From Cavia porcellus (lineage: Eukaryota; Chordata; Mammalia; Rodentia; Caviidae), in assembly GCF_034190915.1 (NCBI RefSeq), contig NW_026947488.1:4350501-4414500 (forward strand): a DNA stretch of 64,000 nt, given 5' to 3'. The notes beneath the pieces were generated by a model. The model saw nothing but the letters and a program-made list of their open reading frames with translations. It did not search any database and was not told where the DNA came from. This document shows positions 1 to 10,530 of the stretch, in pieces. A program made the translations under genes and the position numbers. Within the stretch, counting starts at the first letter, position 1, and every line of letters begins with the position of its first letter.

Positions 1-195
1 TCTTCATTATATTAATTCCCAGATATTTATTTTGAAGCTACCATGAAAGATAATGTTTTCCTGATATTCACTATTTTCTTGGTGGATTCATTCTTACTGT
101 ATAGGGATGCTATTGATTTTTGTGTATTTTTTTTTCTTGTCACTTTGCTAACTTTTTTAAACTTTCCCTTAGAAGACTTTCTTTCTCTGCTTTTA
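1..195 (-). mobile_element. L1 LINE fragment (ORF2 reverse transcriptase, C-terminal side)
   Basis: Read on the minus strand this codes for a decayed stretch of L1 ORF2 just after the reverse transcriptase core, including a recognisable 'NTQKSIASLYSKN' that parallels '[13 protein letters not shown]' in the better-preserved L1 of this window (near 43,670). The nucleotide order also follows 43,590-43,745. It is diverged and cut at the left window edge. It is the first of several pieces of one fragmented L1 that continues at 1,935. Confidence 0.75.
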
Positions 196-1082
196 TATGG
201 GTTACTTATAAAGTTAGAAGTCAATTTCAGACATCTGAAAAGTAAAAATGAACTTTATAATCAAAGAAAAACCTGGACATGGACCCTCTCTGAACATATC
301 CAGGAAGTCAGAAGTTCTAGGATCATTCCCACCAACACCCACCTCCCCATATCACCAAATGCCAAAATGTCACCAAGAGAAAAAGGCAATTGGAAGAAGG
401 GAAGGGCAGAGCAAAACACTTCTCAAACTGGGACACACTCACCACTCAGAGGGCAAGACAGACCTGGAGGCCATGCCAGACCACAACCTGCCAGGGCTCC
501 ACGTCCAACCAGCATCTGCCTGGAAGAAAACGGCCCAGGCCCTGCCCTAATGCCTGCTCCAGGAAGGCTGTTGCCACTGTCCATCCCTGTGGCTTTGCTA
601 GAAACCCGAATCTGTAGACTGAGGGTAGGAGCAGCAGTGAGAGCCAGCAGGACCTTGTCCCCTGTGTTCGTTGGCCCCAATCCACAGTAGCATTTGCCCA
701 TGAGCTGGGAACAAACCGCTCTTGCCAAGGGTGACCACCTTTCATCCAAACTGGACATAGGTGGGATGAATGAACCGCGTTGATGCTCAGGTTCTTGAGT
801 GGGCACTGAAGCTCTGCCCCTCCCACTGCCCTAGACAGGCTGCAACCTGATCAGCTTCAAACAGGAAGCCGCACAGAGCAAAGGGATGAAGGTTCTCAGC
901 TGACCAAAGGCCTTATAAAATGTAATCTTTCACCTATCAAAAAATGAAGTGTTCAGATAAAAGGAAAGAAATTACAGTACATTTAGGACTCATTTTGAAA
1001 CCATAGGTCCCCATGCAGGGTCTGCCTCCCTGGAACACGCAGCAGCTCCAGGTTGGCGGGGGTTGTAGTCAGGGGCTGTGAG
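196..1082. other. Unassigned sequence interrupting the old L1
   Basis: No gene or known repeat is recognised here. It lies between two collinear L1 pieces, so it arrived as part of an insertion. The open frames that cross it (to about 215 residues) have no recognisable domain, and their starts lie in L1-derived sequence, so they are treated as chance. Composition changes from AT-rich L1 to more GC-rich sequence near 260. Confidence 0.4.
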
Positions 1083-1790
1083 GAGAAATATTAGAAACAG
1101 GACAGGGAGTTTATAATATTGCTTTATGATGGTCACTGGGAGTTAACACAAGAAAGTGCAGGAAATCTATCCACAACACTAAAGACATAGAATATTTAGC
1201 CAAGGGCCTGAATCCCAAAGCAATATCCCACATGAGTCCAAATGAAGACCCAGAGCTCATAACAATGCATCCCACTAGTCCAACTGGAGGTCAAGAGCCC
1301 ACAAGAAGGGCTCACGCCAGTCTGTTTTTCAGATCCATGCTGGGAAAGCCCAAAGGTCAGTGGCAGAAGCTAGAAAGTCTATGCCAGCAGGGTGAAGGAG
1401 CTATGCTGGTAGGTTTAGGGTTCTATCCTGGAGCCAAGAAGTTATGCTTATAACAAAGACCAGGGCTGTCCTGAAAGGCACCACAGCCGTCCTAAGTGAC
1501 ACAGAGCCCCCTAGCTCCTCCGACAATAAGCACAATCAAGTACATGCCAGGAAGCCAGATTGATCCCCTCCAGAGCCAGGAAGCGATGCTTGATGTGAGG
1601 ACCAGAGCTTCTCCAGGAGAACCAATGGCTCAAACAGCAACTCACAGGAGAACCCTCAATCCCTCAAGGCCTCAACGCATAGCTTCCCCTCCACGTCTCT
1701 ATTTATGCTGGCAACTTTCCTCAGGTGAAACATCCATGCTCAGCACCATGCTGATGTAATCCAGCTGGCATTAAGCTGACCACCAGTTTT
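1083..1790. repeat. Dispersed repeat of unknown family, copy 1
   Basis: This aligns by eye over its length with 8,858-9,444. Shared landmarks include 'gctgggaaagcccaaagg' against 'ccctgggaaggcccaaagg', the 'gccaggaag.gatgctt' box followed by 'gaccagagct', and the end 'cagctgg.....aagctgaccac'. This copy carries an extra partial internal duplication: the 'gagccaagaagttatgctt' box near 1,431 recurs near 1,572. There is no coding potential. It could be an LTR or a non-autonomous element; the family is not identified. Confidence 0.6.
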
Positions 1791-1934
1791 TAGTCATAAC
1801 AGTGGGGGAGCCTGGGAATGCCTCTTCCGGGGCACACCTCACAGAGGCATGCTCAAGCAGAGTGGCAGGGTGGGCAGCTCCACTACATTAAGGCCGAGGC
1901 CAAGTATCTGCAGCCTTCCTGAGCCTGGGAATGA
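1791..1934. other. Unassigned spacer before L1 piece 2
   Basis: Short unassigned sequence between the dispersed repeat and the point where the old L1 resumes. No feature seen. Confidence 0.3.
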
Positions 1935-2200
1935 TGGAGTTTCATGAAGTTTTATTTGGATACTCTGTAAAAGATCATGTTATCAGCAAACAAGGATATT
2001 TTGATTTATCCTTTTCATGTTCAAATCCCTTTTATTTCTTTCTCTTGCCTAATAGTTCTGGCTAAATTTTCTAGTCTATATGATCAGGGGTGGTGAGAGT
2101 AGGCACCCTTGTCTTGCTCCTGGGTTTGGTGAGAATGGTTCCCATTTCCCCTAATTTAGTATGATGTTGGAAGTGCGTTTGTCACAAGTACTTTTCCTTA
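1935..2200 (-). mobile_element. L1 LINE fragment (reverse transcriptase core)
   Basis: This matches the intact-order L1 at about 43,765-44,020, covering the reverse transcriptase active-site region. The catalytic FADD box reads as FADN in this copy (revcomp of 'gttatcagcaaa'), so it is inactive. The L1 stops at 2,200 and resumes at 6,852, with the class II retrovirus in between. Confidence 0.85.
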
Positions 2201-2562
2201 TGGGTGTCCATGAGAGCTCTCTAAATCCCCAGGAGGGAAGAATGATGAGAAGATGAAGAAAATACACATAGAGACAGAAAGCTGGGGTCAGGCGGAGCCC
2301 TTCTTCAGATGGGAAGAAGAGACTGCTCAATCGCCAAATGTGTGTATTCATACACTTGGCCCATCACTCCCCTTTGCTTAACCAGCTCGCTTCTCATGCC
2401 CCGTGCTCCCTCACGTTCTCAGGGCTGGACACCTGCTCAACTCCAGCACCCCATGCGCTCAGGGTGGTTCCCGGGCTCTCTGTGCCCTCCGGGCCTCCTG
2501 CTTAGGCACTTGTACTATCCATGCCACAAGTGTGAACTGTCACCAGCTCAGGGCTCCCCGTT
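2201..2562 (-). repeat. 3' LTR of the class II provirus
   Basis: Direct repeat of 6,517-6,851. Shared blocks include 'gatgggaagaagagactgctca', 'cctttgcttaaccagc' and 'gccccgtg.tccctca.gttctcagggc'. On the minus strand it ends near 'acaccca' next to L1. The promoter-proximal box is degraded compared with the other LTR. The inner edge near 2,562 is approximate. Confidence 0.75.
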
Positions 2563-4419
2563 CTCTGTAGCTGTAGTTGATCCGGCTGAATCTGAGGACC
2601 TGTGTTTGAAGGGCTCTGAAGACAGCGTTCTTCCTTATGGTTATACTTCTCTGCTGGACGGTACAGGTTAAAGCGAGACCTGGACCACGCAAGACCAATT
2701 TCTTCCTATCTCCTAAGGTCAGTTAAGTCTCCTCAGGAGTTAGCCTGGATCCATGAGCGGCGTGGCCGTTGCTTCACCAAGTGGCTCCCTGTGGGAGCTC
2801 GGGAGATTTTTCTCTCCTAGTGACTCTCCTTAGCCACACTACACATATCGATCACCTTCCTCTGTGGTCCCATGATCTCCCTGATCAGAAGACTGGGGAC
2901 TCACTGAGTTGCAGGACATCACGGCAGAGGTTCCCTTTATATCCTGGGTCTTCATCAACCTCGGAGGGCTGTAGCCAAATACTGGCTGTCCTCTTAGCCT
3001 GTCTATTTTTCTAATCTTTTGGTCTCTAACTTTCCTTGTTGAACATCCAGAAGAGAAGATTGATGATATTACATTGTATTGAAGGCAGTAACTTAATATT
3101 ATTATCTTATTTGAATATCAAGCACCTTAAAACATAATTTAAAACCCTTATTTTCTAACAACCATGGATATTCTAATATTTGAATCTTTAAATAATATTA
3201 GCAGACAACAGTTACATATTTTACACACAAAATTAGAAGTCAGAAAACCATACATAAAATTACAGCATCACAATCATGCTGACATTTTGAAACATACTTA
3301 AATTTTCATGTTGACACAGTATTCCCCCATTTTGAAAAATTATCCTTATCTCATATATAAGATACCTAATTGACCTTTAAGGGGATGTATGGTACATAAT
3401 TTCTTTGTAAGAGACTGATGTCTAAATTTGTAAGAAAAATATCACCACACCCAGTCCTTATTTCACGCTGCCAAAGAAGACCTGAACATTTACAGGCAGG
3501 AATATATTCAATACGCTACAAAAATAATAAAGATCAATGATAGCCATATGAAAACCTCTGTACAAGAACATCTTTAAATAGCAAAAATCATTGTCTGGAC
3601 AATTTAATCCTCTTGAAGAACAACATAGATGTATCACAGTATTTTTAAATAACATTTATTGAGGTGTCTCCCATAAGGCTGTGGAGCTCACTGGGCCTCT
3701 TGTTAATGAGCAAAGGCTGAGGTTTTTCCCAGGCAGCTGCTCCTCTATTCACCAAAGAGAACCTTAATCAATAATTCTTCAAGCCCCTTTCGGATGCCCT
3801 CTGAGAAAACCCATTCTGATACTATTTCTATCAGCTGTTAATGCGTGCTTTTAAATCTACAACCCAAAAGTTTCAAAACTGTGAAAGAAAAAGAAAAAAA
3901 GTTGAGCTCAAATTAAAAAAAAAGCTGTTTACATATGTGACAGACAACACACTTTTCAGATTGACAGTTACATAAGCAGACTGACAAACAGTTAAGACAT
4001 CCTAAAAAGTCAGAGTGCATTCAAATATATTGTGAACCAAATTAAATTATAGTATCACTTTTACAAATTTAGGAATTTATAACCATGAAGAGACTATTCA
4101 AATTTTTCGTTGTAAGTCACTTATTAGGTCTCTTAAGAAGGCCTTTATTGATAGTTAATCTATATTATTTGTATTTTATTTTAAGAGTGCCGATAACTTT
4201 CTGTCATGTGCTTTCCTCCACATTTCTCGTTATCTCTATACGCTTTGTCACCTCATTCAGACCTTGATTCCTGTTTTTGGTTACCATCTCCTGGGTGTCC
4301 TGGGTCAATTCCTTTAGTTAGCCCCCGGTCGGGCCCTGTCCCATCCTTAGGTATCAGTAGCCTGGTCTCTCAGGCATCACTGTTATCAGATTTTAATTGG
4401 TAGAATCAATTTTCCAGAT
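2563..4419 (-). pseudogene. Provirus internal region with no recognisable coding remnant
   Basis: By position between the integrase remnant and the 3' LTR this should be env and 3' pol. It is AT-rich in places (3,060-3,400 and 3,840-4,180) and full of stops in all frames. I can identify no glycoprotein motif. Open frames here are short and unconvincing. Confidence 0.4.
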
Positions 4420-4540
4420 CTGGGTTCGTGATACAACCAGATAGCACGCTCTGGCACCCAGATAAGCCATTCAGCATTTTGTGGAAAACCACAATCACAC
4501 CCTGTACCCCAAGTGATTAGCTGGCTAAGTCCTTTCCATT
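4420..4540 (-). pseudogene. Retroviral integrase C-terminal domain remnant
   Basis: On the minus strand a readable segment 'QWKGLSQLITWGTGCDCG' continues into 'WVPERAIWLYHEP' (WVPERAI coded at 4,440-4,460). The pattern W-K-G-P/L followed about 30 residues later by W-V-P-E/S-R is the signature of the small DNA-binding domain at the end of class II retroviral integrases. The upstream integrase core and reverse transcriptase are missing. Stops follow soon after. It is a broken relic. Confidence 0.65.
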
Positions 4541-4779
4541 GTCCAGTATGAAGATCTTTCTTTTAGAAGGGAAAGCAAAAGACGTGAAGGAAGCAAATGG
4601 AATTAATTTGTCCGAGGATAATGGCCCTAACCCCAGGGAAGCTTGCTAATGCAGTCTGCCAAGAGGATAAGAACTGCCATTACCACTGTGGCCGAACCCT
4701 ATATATCAGAGCATGCAAAACCCTTCGATCCTGTTTCCTTAGTTGGAATTTTCCCAATTTTTATTAGGGGAAGAATGGC

Positions 4780-5015
4780 CAATTGAGAGAGATAAAAGCT
4801 CGGCATGACCTGGACGGTGTTTTAAATAGATTGAAACATAACTTTGGTTTCCTCTATGTAGCCAGAATCAATGACACCAGGCAATATCTGGGGACCTTTA
4901 TGATGAGATTGCTTCAGCCTGGCAAGAGGTTAGGAATTAGGAATGACCTGGAGTCCCATTTCAGGAGTTAGCGTGAATCTGGAGCGGGACTACTGTCCCA
5001 GCCTCTGCTAACTTT
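4780..5015 (-). pseudogene. Retroviral dUTPase remnant (protease region)
   Basis: The minus strand reads 'RFTLTPEMGLQVIP' and later 'PGVIDSGY' (4,858-4,881). The second matches the dUTPase motif P-G-V-I-D-S-x-Y that carries the substrate-binding Asp. A dUTPase fused ahead of the protease is known from betaretroviruses and their endogenous relatives; it hydrolyses dUTP to keep uracil out of viral DNA. At least two stops interrupt the frame, so it is dead. Its place just after the nucleocapsid remnant agrees with gag-pro order. Confidence 0.7.
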
Positions 5016-5021
5016 TGTCAC

Positions 5022-5255
5022 TCACCAGAGGTCACAGGCACACTTGGCCCTGGAGGGTAAGTTTGGGGAGGAATTAGGGAAAGCACCCCACAGTTTGGCA
5101 GGACCAGAGTGAACCCTGCTGGGAGTTTCCCAAAATAGGCTGACAGTCTGTATTAGTTGAGATCTGCATTCACCGGCCCAGTGGTCCCCTTGTCTACACT
5201 GTATAGAAATACCAGGTTTTGTTACAGGAACCAATAACAGCTGTACTGCCCTCAC
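5022..5255 (-). pseudogene. Gag nucleocapsid zinc-knuckle remnant
   Basis: A 77-residue minus-strand frame includes 'CRQGDHWAGEC' (5,166-5,198), the second half of a retroviral CCHC zinc knuckle (C-x2-C-x4-H-x4-C) that binds genomic RNA. The first cysteine of the knuckle is replaced (Ser at the expected position), so zinc binding is lost. The rest is a short proline-containing tail. It lies directly before the dUTPase remnant. Confidence 0.65.
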
Positions 5256-5860
5256 AGGTGCAGCAGGGCAGTTTTGGGCAAAACATCTTCTGCATCCACA
5301 GCTGCAACAAATGACCTTGTTTTTAGGCTATGAGTGGATAGTCTAAGCAATAGCCCCTGCCAAGAGAGCCCTTGGCCTACGAGGGGCCAGTGTCAGCCCA
5401 CATTCTGATTAGCTCAGCCAGGTGGCCCACTTCTTATGGGTCCTTAAGGCCTCTTGACTCCAATTATTTGCACTTTCAAATTTTAACTGTCAAACCATCA
5501 ACTTGTTAGCATCTGTATCACTTATAGTTGTCCCACTAGCCTGCAACAAGCATGTCACAAAATCCTGGTGGACAGAGGTCAGATTAAGGCATGACTCACC
5601 CTTTGAGACAATTTCCCTCCAAGCCCTTGTGGAGCTAATTTATTCTGCTCATAGACTTGCAATTCAAAAGAAGTCGGTGATTTGTGGCAGCAAAGCTACC
5701 CTCTCTGATTAAAAAACCCTTTGCAGTGATTTCCTTGAGTGCTAGTTGTAAGGAAGGGAGAAAATGGCTCCATTCCTTGAGAAAAGAAATTTTCAATCTG
5801 TGGTGTAGCAAAACTTCTTTGACCTGAACAGGCAGAAATCTGCTTGTGGCTCAACTAAAT

Positions 5861-6217
5861 TTAGCGGGCACTGTAAAATAGAACTCGCGATGAGACATTC
5901 CTCTGGTGTAGCAGGCCCTCCTCACCTGCACTGCTTCTTCCCCGTCTAACTGAACATAAGGAGAGAGACTCTGCTCTACGGACCAGCGAGGGGGTGCTTG
6001 GGGCAACTGGTCCACCCTCCCCCTTCAACTCAGGACCTGGCCTTAAAGCAGCGCTCCGAGCCAACTCCTTTGTGACCACAAAAACTTTCTGACCAGAAAA
6101 ACTTCCTAAAACAAGTTCACGAAAATAAATACAGAGATCAAAACTACAACAAGCATTTCTATAAACATCTACATACACCATTTCTATACAAATGTCCTTT
6201 GAAAACTGTTTCCCCAT
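5861..6217 (-). pseudogene. Possible 5' gag remnant of the class II provirus
   Basis: A 118-residue open frame begins Met-Gly, as Gag proteins do for N-myristoylation, and sits about 280 bp downstream of the primer site, where gag should start. Beyond the Met-Gly start there is no motif I recognise, and the middle is rich in Ser/Gly/Pro and looks scrambled. The call rests on position and is weak. Confidence 0.3.
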
Positions 6218-6319
6218 GGTTTAAAACTTGCTGAATTTAGTATACCTTCTCCTCTGGCCCTAGTGAGCCTGTTTCTCTCTCTCTGGCCCTCGTGAATCCT
6301 TTCTTTTCCTCTCTGGCCA

Positions 6320-6326
<7 letters not shown>

Positions 6327-6391
<65 letters not shown>
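6327..6391. repeat. (CT)n microsatellite
   Basis: About 65 bp of almost pure CT dinucleotide with one interruption ('ttt' near 6,379) and a short pyrimidine-rich tail. It lies in the provirus leader between the primer site and gag. On the viral sense strand it is (AG)n. Confidence 0.95.
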
Positions 6392-6496
6392 CACCCCCTC
6401 CCCCAAGTTTAACACCTGATGAATTCACTGTCAGTGCCTTTCCCCACCTTGTGCGTGCTCACTGAGATGTATCCCCTCGCCGGCTACTTCTTACCC

Positions 6497-6516
6497 TGGT
6501 CTGGATTTCGGTGCCC
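6497..6516 (-). other. Retroviral primer-binding site, tRNA-Phe-like
   Basis: Immediately after the LTR end the minus strand reads 'gggcaccgaaatccagacca'. This follows the tRNA-Phe primer-site pattern (TGG-x-x-CCGAAA-x-CC-x-G) with several mismatches. tRNA-Phe priming is known for IAP-type class II elements. The position directly abutting the LTR supports the call. Confidence 0.55.
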
Positions 6517-6851
6517 TGTGTCCATGTCCATGAGAGCCCCAGGACGGAAGAACAATGAGAGGATCAAGAAAATAAAGATAGAGCCTGAAAACCCTTCTCC
6601 GGATGGGAAGAAGAGACTGCTCAGCCACCGCAAATGTGTATTTATACACTTGTCACATCTCTGCCCTTTGCTTAACCAGCCCGCTTCTTATGCCCCGTGT
6701 TCCCTCATGTTCTCAGGGCCGCACACCTGCTCCCTTCAGCGCCCCACACGCTCAGGGCAGTTCTCGGGCACTCAGAGCCCTCGGGACCCTGCTCAGGCAC
6801 TTGTGCTCTCAGCATCACACATGCCAACGGTCACCAGCTCCGTGTTCCCGC
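6517..6851 (-). promoter_or_regulatory. 5' LTR of the class II provirus
   Basis: Direct repeat of 2,201-2,562. On the minus strand it holds 'gtataaatacaca', a clear TATA box (plus coordinates about 6,641-6,654). About 75 bp further lies a 'tttattttc' stretch where a poly(A) signal would be expected, in degraded form. It ends '...ggacaca' against the primer site. It would have driven the provirus toward decreasing coordinates. Confidence 0.75.
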
Positions 6852-7845
6852 CTCCTATGCCAATATTTGTCAAGGTTTTCATCATGAATGTGTGTTGAAT
6901 TTTGTCATGGGCTTTTTCTGCATCTATTGGGGTGACAATGTGGTTTTTGTTCTTCTGTTTATTTGATGTATTACATTTATTGATTTAGGTGTGTTAAACC
7001 ATCCACGCATCCCTGGGATGAAGTCAACCTTGTCATAATGTACGACTTTTTAAGGATTAGTTATACTCTGTCTGCAAGTATTTTGTTGTGGAGTTTTGCA
7101 TCTATGTTCATTAAAGAGATTGGTCTTTTATTTTATTTTAAAATTTATGTTTGTTAACTCTTTGTCCAGTTTTGGTATCATTATGCTACCCTCCAAGGAA
7201 TGAATTTGGCATTCTTTTTCCTTTTTGATTTCTGGAAGAGTTGGAGGAGCATTGACATTAGTTCTCATTTGAAGTTCTGGTAAAATTTAGCAGTGAATCT
7301 ATTGTGTCCCGAGATTTCCTTAGCAGGATCTTTATCACTGCCTCAATTTCATTGCCTGTTATTGGACTGTTTATGATTTTAAAGTCTTCTTGGTTCAGTT
7401 TTGACAATCCATTTGACTTTAGGAATACATTCATTTCTTCTGAATCGTCCAATTTATTGAAATATAGGTTTTCAAAGTAGTTACCTATAATTCTCTGGAT
7501 TTTTGTAGTGTTCATTGTGATTTTTCCTTTTTCACTTCTTAATTGCATGGATTTGGGTCTTTTGTTTCCTTCTTTTAGTAAGTTAGGCTAGAATTTTATC
7601 CAGTTTGTTTATTCTTTTAAAGACCCAACTCTGATTCACTGATTTTTTTATTGTTCTTTTAGTATCTTTTAGTGATTAATTCTGCTCAGATCTTTATAAC
7701 TTCCTTGGATTTGAATTGCTCCTGTTTTTGTAGGACCTCAGGTTGTATCTCTAAGTTATTTGGGATCACCCTCTCTTTCTAATGTGGGTGCTCACAGCTA
7801 CAGTCTTCCCTCTTCAGACTGTTTTCATTGTGTCTTGCAGGCAGT
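6852..7845 (-). mobile_element. L1 LINE fragment (ORF2 between endonuclease and RT)
   Basis: The old L1 resumes directly after the LTR and follows 44,020 onward in the reference L1 of this window. A surviving 96-residue frame (7,258-7,548) is typical of the ORF2 segment ahead of the reverse transcriptase ('KIQRIIGNYFENLYFNKLD'). Similarity fades near 7,845, where another insertion begins. Confidence 0.85.
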
Positions 7846-8857
7846 ACTAACTAATGTACTGTGCTGGCATTGTCACCTGATTTTTGAATCTGTTTTGTCA
7901 CATCCAGGGGACAAGCACCACTGCTCCGCTGCAGGCAGGCAGCTGATTGGGATCATAAACTCAGCCCCATAAAGGATTAGAAGGGCAAAGCTTAACAAAG
8001 TGCAGAAACTTTGTAAGAAGGAAAAGGAAAGGGAAGTAAAAGATATATAGCTACCTTGACAAGAAAGAAATAAGGTAGGGGGTCCAGAAAGACGGAGGGC
8101 CCAGAGCTGTGGGTTCCTGGCTATGTTTACAGGGGTGTGGGCTTGGCTATCTTAACATGACATCCACCCAACTTGGCACCGGCCCCAAGAAACAACTTAT
8201 CTCTCCAAGAATAACTTTTGTGTTTTCCTTCTAGCTCCAAAAATAAACCTCCCATGCTCCCTTTCTGCGCTTGCACTGAGCCCTCTCCAAGCCCAGGACT
8301 CCACAACCACCCAAGCGCTCCACCCCAGCTCAACTCCAGAAAGGCTGTTCCCCAGCTGCCCTGTTTTTGAGGGTTTCTGCAGTCTCCAGCAGCCCTCCCG
8401 TGCTACAAAACAGCTTTAAAATATTTTTTCTCTCATTGTCTCTCAATTGTGCCCAAAAAATCTTAACAGTAGGGACCTTCCCCCACCCAGAACATGCCCT
8501 AACTCAGTTGGCTTTCAGGCATCTCTGCCTATGTCACCACACCTACCAACAGCTTCTTTCTGTCTTGTTTATTTATTTGTTCTTATTTACTTGTTTATTT
8601 TCTTATTTTAGGGACTTGTCTTTGGGATGAGTGGTGGGTTGGCAAGGGGGTGCCTTATTCATGATTAGGCTAGAGTTAGTAAGGGAGTGTGTGGATGTCT
8701 TTTGCAGCTTATAATTATATAGTGAATACAGTGACCCTGGAGTGAATACACATGAATATATACACATCTCTGTGTGTTAGTCCATAGCTGTGTGTACCTA
8801 CTTGTATAAGAGCTTTCTTTACAGTTAGTCAGCAACTGTTATGGTCAGGGTTTTTAC
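7846..8857. other. Unassigned insertion in the old L1, left part
   Basis: No gene recognised. It contains a T-rich tract around 8,560-8,610 and an AT-rich 'gaatataca' cluster around 8,730-8,765. The open frames are short and lack domains. It precedes the dispersed repeat copy 2 and presumably arrived with it, or in a separate event. Confidence 0.35.
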
Positions 8858-9444
8858 CAGGGAATAAATTTAATACAGGACACATAATTTATAGGATTAT
8901 TTTATAATAGTAACACAAAGAGTCAAGTGCAAAAGAGTGCAAGAGATTTGGCCACATGCTAGAGACCCAAAGAATCCAGCTGAGGGCCTTGATCCCATGA
9001 CAATATCCTTCATGAGTGCAGCTGGAAGCCTACAGCCCATGACAATGTCTCATGCAAATCTGTATCAAGGATCTGCCCTGGGAAGGCCCAAAGGACAGTG
9101 GTGGAAGGTAGAAAGTCTGCACCAGCGAGATGAAGGATCTGTGCTAGCAGGCTGAAGGGTCTGCACTGGAGCCAGGAAGTGATGCTTAAATTAAGGACCA
9201 GAGCTCCCCCAAAGAGACCTGCAGCCATTGTTAGCAATTGCAAGGACCTGAGCTCTTCAGACAATGTGAACAGCCAAGTTCAGATCAGAAAGAAAGCATA
9301 ACAAGCTTCCCAGAAGGATCGATATCGTACCACCTTCCCTTCCAGTTGTCTTCACACGTTGTTGTCAACACTCTTCAAGTGGACCTTCAACACCCAGCAC
9401 CACACTGACTCAGTTCAGCTGGTGCTTACAAGTTGACCACTAGT
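8858..9444. repeat. Dispersed repeat of unknown family, copy 2
   Basis: Homologous to 1,083-1,790 and in the same orientation; see that entry for the shared blocks. This copy lacks the internal duplication and is about 590 bp. Both copies interrupt the same old L1 at different places, so they are independent insertions or one insertion followed by duplication. Confidence 0.6.
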
Positions 9445-9685
9445 TAACCCACCACAGCACCTCACCTGTGCTCTCCCTGTATTCCTCCTGAGGCGGGGGT
9501 GGTTAGTAGTTTGTGCACTTGACTCTTTCCGTACCCTGCCTGTCAGCTATTTCTCTTTGTAGTCTCTTGGTGCAAATTCCAAGACCATCTGGTGCCTTTC
9601 TTTGTCTGATTTTTCTTTCTCTACCCCCATCCTTAAAAACTTTAACTCCTTCTGGCCATGACTAGCCAAATGACCTAGTGAGGCC
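9445..9685. other. Unassigned spacer before L1 piece 4
   Basis: No feature recognised. The sequence between the dispersed repeat and the resumed L1 has no counterpart next to copy 1. Confidence 0.3.
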
Positions 9686-10530
9686 CTTATTCTATTCTTT
9701 TTGATATTTATACATCCATTCCCACATAGTTTAATTTTTCTTGATTTCTTCTGTGACTCAGTGGTTATTGAAAAGTGTATTATTTAATCTCTATATGTTT
9801 GCATAATTTCTGTGATGTTTTTCCATCTATTTCTAGTTTCATTGCACTATGATCTGATAATATACATCAGGTTGTCAAGTCTTTTGTGTTTATTTAAGGC
9901 CACTTGATGGCCTAATATACAATCTGTTTTGGAAAATGTTCTATGTGCTGCTGAGAAAAATATGTATTCTTTTGTTTTGGGTGAAACACTCTGTAGGTAT
10001 CTATTAAGTCCCTTTGTTTAAAAATTGATTCAATTCAGATATTTGTTGAATTGTTTTGTCTACTTGATCTGTCTATTTGTGATAGTGGGATGTGGAAACC
10101 CTCCACTGTAACTACATTGATCTTTAATGGGGTTTTATGTGCAGTTGTATTTTTATGATGTTGTGTGTACCAGCATTTGGTACATACAATTTTATAACTG
10201 AACTCTTCCTGTTGAATATTCCCTTTACCAGTATGCAGTGACCTTCTTTGTCTCTTCTGTTCAGTTTTGATTTGTTTTCAACATTATCTGAAAATTGAAT
10301 AGCTACTCTTCCTTCCTTGCTGGAGTATAATTTTCCATTCTTTGACTGTCAGTCTATGAGTTTCTTTATGGGTTAGTTGTGTCTCTGAGAAGCAACATGC
10401 AGTTGGGTTTTGTTTTATGATCCAGCCTGCCAATCTGTGTCTTTTCATTGAAGGGTTAACTCCATCTTCATTGAGAGTTATTACTGAAAGGTATTTGTGG
10501 AGGGCTGCCATGTCTCCCTCCCCCAAACCC
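9686..10530 (-). mobile_element. L1 LINE fragment (ORF2 endonuclease)
   Basis: Collinear with about 45,100-45,870 of the other L1. The minus-strand frame 10,284-10,532 reads like the start of the L1 endonuclease ('LAGWIIKQNPTACCFSETQ', with the E-T catalytic pair still visible). Later parts of the endonuclease are present only as broken frames. It ends near 10,530, where an LTR begins. Confidence 0.85.

Larger units (their letters stand above)
2201..6851 (-). mobile_element. Class II (betaretrovirus/IAP-like) endogenous provirus, internally deleted
   Basis: The segment has similar LTR-like sequences at both ends, lies inside an L1, and reads on the minus strand in retroviral order: LTR (6,851-6,517), primer site (6,516-6,497), possible gag start, nucleocapsid zinc-knuckle remnant, dUTPase remnant, integrase C-terminal remnant, then the second LTR (about 2,562-2,201). 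The reverse transcriptase and RNase H are absent, so most of pol is deleted. The stretch 2,563-4,400 should hold env or pol remnants but I recognise none in it. A dUTPase in the protease region and a tRNA-Phe-like primer site are typical of class II elements. Near-matching short duplications ('ccttat' at 2,196-2,201, 'tcctat' at 6,853-6,858) may be the target-site duplication. It cannot produce virus. Confidence 0.8.

Noticed and set aside
43..690. 215-residue plus-strand frame at the window start
   Set aside because: It starts in antisense L1 DNA and continues into unrelated sequence, with no domain.
5503..5712. Small plus-strand frame within the class II provirus
   Set aside because: It runs against the provirus direction and has no recognisable motif.
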